Assembly (NCBI RefSeq): GCF_000003605.2
Contig: NW_003129863.1
Coordinates: forward strand, 203,504 to 267,503
Source of the DNA: Saccoglossus kowalevskii
Lineage: Eukaryota > Hemichordata > Enteropneusta > Harrimaniidae
Direction: 5' to 3'
Length of the DNA stretch: 64,000 nucleotides
Part shown: piece by piece, positions 59,580 through 64,000 of the stretch
How the letters are laid out: each line of letters begins with the position of its first letter
How positions within the stretch are numbered: the stretch's first letter is position 1
Notes under the pieces: generated by a model
Database searches by the model: none
Told to the model about the DNA's origin: nothing
Seen by the model: the letters and a program-made list of their open reading frames with translations, nothing else
Position numbers and translations under genes: made by a program

Positions 59580-60089
59580 CTGTAAATAGATTAGATCATG
59601 CAATTTGCCATGATATAATTACATGCTAATTACATTCAAACTCAGACAACTCTTGGTCTGGTTTATTGTGTTACGGACTTTTGCTATTAGTGTGCAATTC
59701 AAAACCTTTAACCAAATAATGTATAATAGTTTTCATTATATGTTCATGTTATTTCAAAAGCTTGTACATGTATTATGGACATATATCACTATTCATGGCT
59801 GCATAGCTATCAACATAGCAACATAAAATATCAATGACACCCATCGACTCAGTACTGTCCTGACAGTATGACAGAAATGTGTCGATAAAGCCTCCTAATT
59901 CGTAACATGAACAAATATATATATGCGCAATACTTCTTGTTGATATATGGTCAGTTTTCTTATACTGTTCGGAGGAGTCTCAACAACTATCACAAAATAC
60001 AGTTTTTTTGGGAGTTTTCTACCGTTGTTTCCATCGTGATGGTTGCAAGGCAGTGAAAATGCCCGGATGTCTGCCCCGGGGATACTTAC

Positions 60090-60213
60090 TTTTGGTATCT
60101 GACGGTATAAAATACATCTTCATCATCGTATACGTTGGTCGGGCGATCCCATGTAAGTGTAGAATTCAAGTTCACAGTCACATAATTAATATTCGTTGGA
60201 ATACCAATAACAT
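60090..60213 (-). CDS. Gene D exon 2': first half of second D1
   Basis: 124 nt, phase 1 in, 2 out. IPTNINYVTVNLNSTLTW, then DVFYTVRYQ: the class II D1 signature again. Donor GTAAGT. Confidence 0.87.
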
Positions 60214-60604
60214 CTATAACATAAGATCATAAAATAAGTGTTACCATGACACATTAATACAACATGCACTTATTGAAAGTCATAAAACAACATGATATGT
60301 GTTTTTTTTTTGCAAAAGAGAGAGAAGAGGTGGATTACCTACACAACACTATTCCAGTGACCATAGTTTGTTTTAAGCATAGTAGTATATGTTAAGATAC
60401 ATTTGTGGGTAACAAGTGTTCAATTAAATTGTTAATTGTTGTTCTCTTTTTATATGACATCATGTGACCACAAATTGACCATAGACATCGCATTTTGTAT
60501 AATAATTCGAAATGTTGATCATTGACGCGCACTAGTGACTAATCAAGGAATTGAAATTGAAGTAGGATTAATGACATATTATTATTACTTATAAAAAGAC
60601 ATAC

Positions 60605-60737
60605 TGGAAACTGTTAAATGTCTCGGAATTCCATATTTTCCCTTTGTTTCACCCTGGAGTACAATTTCGTAAGACATTACAGGTTCTATTAATTCCATCA
60701 GAGTTACGTTGCTGTCTTCTCCCAAATACTGTTGCAT
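60605..60737 (-). CDS. Gene D exon 5: second half of first D2
   Basis: 133 nt, phase 0 in, 1 out; acceptor ATTCATAG, donor GTATGT. MQQYLGEDSNVTLMELIEPV, then MSYEIVLQGETKGKYG. Confidence 0.84.
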
Positions 60738-60843
60738 CTATGAATGGAAACAAGATAGTATAATACATTATTGTTTATTTCTACGTTTTCGAGCTCGAAT
60801 ATTTTGATGATATACAGACAAATGTACAATCTTATAGATTTAC

Positions 60844-61022
60844 CTTAGTTTCAGTTTCGTTTATTTTCCAGTATGTAAGATTGTAATTAACTGTCATTAC
60901 ATCGTCCATTCGTAGATATCCACTATCAGAGTTACTGAATGGTGTCTCTGGTGCTAACCATTCTAAATAGATGTGATAGCTGTACGCAATTACTGTGGTA
61001 AACTCAGGGCGTCCGATGATAC
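60844..61022 (-). CDS. Gene D exon 4: first half of first D2
   Basis: 179 nt, phase 1 in, 0 out; acceptor TTCAACACAG, donor GTAAAT. GIIGRPEFTTVIAYSYHIYL, then EWLAPETPF. IGRP in place of IGPP. Confidence 0.85.
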
Positions 61023-61297
61023 CTGTGTTGAATGTATAATTATCAACACGGTTCTGATTACTGATATATGACAATTTTATTTTAGGTGTTTAATACACTC
61101 ACAATACAATGATAAGTATATTAATACGAGTTTTACTAAGGCCAGCCTAGCTACAGAAAGTTTTATAAACGAAGCTTCAGGATTGAACAGATTTTGTTAA
61201 AATGTTGTGGATATGTTTATAATTATGATTAATACTAATTAAAAAAACATTGCTGAACCTATACAGTCTAGTCATGAAGAATGTACATGCATATATA

Positions 61298-61870
61298 TGT
61301 CATGAATTAGTTTTCGCGTATCTGTTGACCGACTTGGTTAGCTGGTTACTAGTGGATGGCTGTGTTATATCTGTCATCATTTAGGCTCATGCGAGGTCCT
61401 GGACGGAACTCAGTGATTTGGAACTAATTACGATATGACCGTCTCCATCCGAACTACTATTTCTGACAGTTTGGTATTTGTAGTTTATTAATATAGCGGA
61501 CGATTAATCAGCAGATATGACGTGTCCAGTACTTAGTGTGATTGGCTGTATGATTGAAGGTTACGCCTTAGAGTCCTTAAACGTCTTTGTAATTGGTTAA
61601 GTTTTGAGACGTAATAAACTGTCGAAGTCCTTGGACAGAGAGAGAGAGAGAGAGGGAGAGAGAGAGAGAGAGCTACGCGTGCTGGTGAGTGCTGAGCAGA
61701 GTCGCGGACGAGGCAGTTTGCCTTAAGGCGTTCTCGATGTGGCTAAAAGCTAGCTATTGATAGGTATTTCGTTGTGTGTGTCTATTTGACTGTAAGGTTT
61801 AAGTGACTTTCCGATCCCGTACCTCAAGGGGACGCGATAGAGAGACAAGACGAAAAATTTCCCCATGACA
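61298..61870 (-). mobile_element. Solo-LTR-like insertion, copy 3
   Basis: Termini TGTCATG and CATGACA, flanked by TATATA on both sides. Contains CCTTGAGGTACGGGATCGG (inverse) as in copy 2 and a (GA)n run at about 61636-61672. In the gene D intron between exons 3 and 4. Confidence 0.72.
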
Positions 61871-62078
61871 TATATATGTATTAACTTACAGAATACCATG
61901 TTCCCCACCGACAATTTTGTAGTTTATTTTCCTTATTTGTATTGTTGTATATGCTGTGTGATAAGGCAGGAGCAAATGGACAAACTCACTTTTTCAACAT
62001 GTCTGTTTTAAACGCTGAAAATAATGAAATCAGGATTGAAATGACAGATGTCACATATGTAATATATACGGTACCCAC

Positions 62079-62266
62079 CATCGCAACATGGTTGTACTAT
62101 TTCAGGTTCTGTCCAATCAGCAGCTCGGGTCACATTATTCATTACCCTTATTTGGGCATACCAGTATGCGTAGATGTTATTAAAATCTGCACCAAAGTTA
62201 CAAACTGTTTCTGTTATATTGTAGCAGTCTGGCTTTTGTAACCATTCTCCACTCAGCTGGGATTCC
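62079..62266 (-). CDS. Gene D exon 3: second half of first D1
   Basis: 188 nt, phase 2 in, 1 out; acceptor TTCTTGAAG, donor GTGGGT. EWLQKPDCYNITETVCNF, then YWYAQIRVMNN and ADWTEPE. The YAxIR and W positions fit class II D1. Confidence 0.86.
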
Positions 62267-62906
62267 CTTCAAGAAATAAATTATATATTTTAATGATGCA
62301 GAGAAAGCGTTTATGATATAAAATAACAATTAATCTAAGTTTTTCCTTATGCAGCAGTTATAACGCACGTAATTCAAACGCACTCTGTAAGGCGACTTTT
62401 GAATCTTTAAAATAGCAATAAGTCAAATAAAGTTAATATTGAAGCAATTCTAAAATGCACTTATGGTACGATTTTTGAGTCCTGTGTTTTTGCTAGACAT
62501 GTCGTCCTTTGAATTCTGAATTAATACCCAATAATTCCTATATTATCAAGCAGTGTATACTCTCACATGTATGTCCTTCACGAAATTGACGCGAAACAGA
62601 ACACGGCGAATCGCTATCGGTTTCTTAACCACAGGAGCTAGTAGTCAACATCAGGTAAATATTTGCGGTATATAAACATTTGTTTCTTATTTTTTGTTTT
62701 ATTTGTTTTAAAGGATTTGAGAATAAATATTGAGTACTCTCGAATTTACGAACAGCAAATGAACTATACTGCACACTTTATATTCTAGTTTTTATTCAAC
62801 TGATAAAGTAAGGGTCAGGGTTAAAATGACAACATAAGACATTTTATCCATATTTCTAAGGAATAATGACAAAACTATACAAAAGATAAAATGAGAAATG
62901 ACATAC

Positions 62907-63030
62907 TCTTGGTACCGTACTGTGTAAACGATGACGTCATCAGCGGTGGCATTTTCTGGTGGATCCCATAATAACGTAGAATTCAGATTCACTGTTTGAA
63001 ATCTGATATTAGTTGGCAGAAATCGAACAT
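62907..63030 (-). CDS. Gene D exon 2: first half of first D1
   Basis: 124 nt, phase 1 in, 2 out; acceptor TATCTTCTAG, donor GTATGT. PTNIRFQTVNLNSTLLWDPP, then DVIVYTVRYQ. Strongest class II D1 signature in the window. Confidence 0.88.
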
Positions 63031-64000
63031 CTAGAAGATAAAACATATGTATTCAAAGCTGACATATTATCATCGTTGAACTTATTTTCCAGTGAAATAA
63101 ATCAAAGTACCATGGCAATAATGCAATTGGGCCAAATACATAAATAATAAATCCCAGTCGCAAACTGAATGACCAGCAAGGTCTCGCTATGTGCGAGAAT
63201 ACACGAGATGTTGTTCCTCAAACAGTGTTTCATTTTTCATTGTCATCGCATTAACTGCTCCAAATGCCATAGTTACATAAATAAAAGAACCTGGCAACGG
63301 TGTAGTGTCATCATTAACAAATTCGAGGCAGTATACAGCAATGGTTATCGTATGAGTCCTTATCAGTTACTATAGTAATAGAAACAGTTATGACACTATT
63401 GTTATATAAGTTGTAACGTGTGTTACCACATCAATAGAAAATAGAACACTTATCCAGTGGCATGTGGTAATGGAACAGAAGTACCACGCTTCAGACAGTA
63501 TGCATGGATGAATAATTCTTATATGGATTACAGAATCCAGAAATGAATGACATTTTAATTCATGTTAATCGCTCTTCAAGAATTATAAATATTTGCTATG
63601 TATTTGTATAGTGACTAGCATGTTGCAATTTTACTGAGATCATTTCTGACTGGTACCTAACTAATATAACGCATATGCATCTAGCTCCATCACTGTTTTG
63701 GTTCATTGTCTTCTAGTTTTTTTCGCCCAAACAGTGTTGAACAATAATTTCAGTAGACGGTAATATATGTGTGTGACCTTCAAAGAATAGAATATAGAGG
63801 ATATTACACAGTGATTATGTAAAACATTGCCGATTATTGAGTATTTTACTAAGATCTTTAATATTCGAATTTTTAATTATCAACGTTTTGATGGTACCTA
63901 TATTTATATAGTACGTATGTCTATGTAATAGTGATTTGTTATTGTCGAATACCAAGTGAAATATGGTAATAAGGTTCACATAGCAAAGCAAATAATGTTG
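63031..64000 (-). other. Upstream of gene D exon 2, nothing recognised
   Basis: No exon resembling the signal-peptide exon of B/C could be found on either strand; it probably lies beyond the window. Confidence 0.5.

Larger units (their letters stand above)
52796..63030 (-). pseudogene. Receptor gene D, class II cytokine receptor-like with doubled D1-D2 module, frame-broken
   Basis: Long-ectodomain paralogue of gene A. Exons: 62907-63030, 62079-62266, 60844-61022, 60605-60737 (first D1-D2); 60090-60213, 59395-59579, 58803-58984, 58511-58654 (second D1-D2); 57357-57451, 55965-56192 (D3); 55558-55836 (D4); 54213-54383 (transmembrane); 52796-53535 (tail). Phases run 1-2-1-0 twice, then 1-0-1-1-0, so the two modules join in frame and six FN3 domains result. 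The signal-peptide exon was not found up to 64000. Four single-base indels relative to A break the frame: exon 5' (-1), exon 7 (-1), transmembrane exon (+1), tail start (-1). All splice sites are kept, so recent decay or sequencing error are both possible. If the first indel is real, the product would be a truncated, secreted ectodomain. Confidence 0.72.

Noticed and set aside
63169-63375. Signal-peptide exon of gene D
   Set aside because: The open frame is on the wrong strand and has no donor in the needed phase.

Overview
The window is nuclear DNA of an animal: AT-rich, with short exons on GT/AG introns, transposon debris and three assembly gaps (2551-3367, 16603-16652, 40655-41032). The species cannot be fixed from sequence alone; a marine invertebrate, perhaps an invertebrate deuterostome, is a reasonable guess from the mix of Penelope-like and zinc-knuckle retroelement relics and a decayed carbohydrate sulfotransferase.

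The main content is a cluster of four related genes for single-pass cell-surface receptors that look like class II cytokine receptors (the interferon/IL-10/tissue-factor receptor family). Genes A (1-8967, 5' end outside the window) and B (12576-28647) are on the + strand. Genes C (37564-49652) and D (52796-63030, 5' end probably outside) are on the - strand. Each has signature fibronectin-III (FN3) domain pairs, a membrane-proximal FN3 domain, one transmembrane exon ending in a Box1-like juxtamembrane motif, and a single-exon Tyr/Ser-rich tail. The intron phases (1-2-1-0-1 for the first two domains, 0 after the transmembrane exon) are those I recall for vertebrate class II receptors.

A pairs with D and B pairs with C, so the locus is a large inverted duplication: A-B, a unique centre of about 7.6 kb (29241-36889), then C-D. 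There are two receptor subtypes. B/C has four FN3 domains and a long tail (415 aa in B). A/D has a short tail, and D shows two tandem class II modules plus two more FN3 domains, six in all, an IFNAR1-like doubling. By analogy a long-tail and a short-tail chain could pair; that is inference.

The arms have diverged (13 differences in the 167-nt exon 4 of B versus C) and differ in structure. In the left arm a 1.92-kb segment carrying the promoter and signal-peptide exon of gene B is tandemly repeated three or four times. Gene A carries an expanded minisatellite made from the end of its own exon 8, a long-inverted-repeat transposon with many TGACGTCA sites, and an early stop in its tail. In the right arm gene D carries four single-base frame-breaking indels and gene C one. 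A and B read best as working genes, C as C-terminally altered, D as a pseudogene or badly sequenced copy.

The centre holds no convincing intact gene: a gag relic with a zinc knuckle, a sulfotransferase relic, a Penelope-like relic and a TTAA-flanked MITE.
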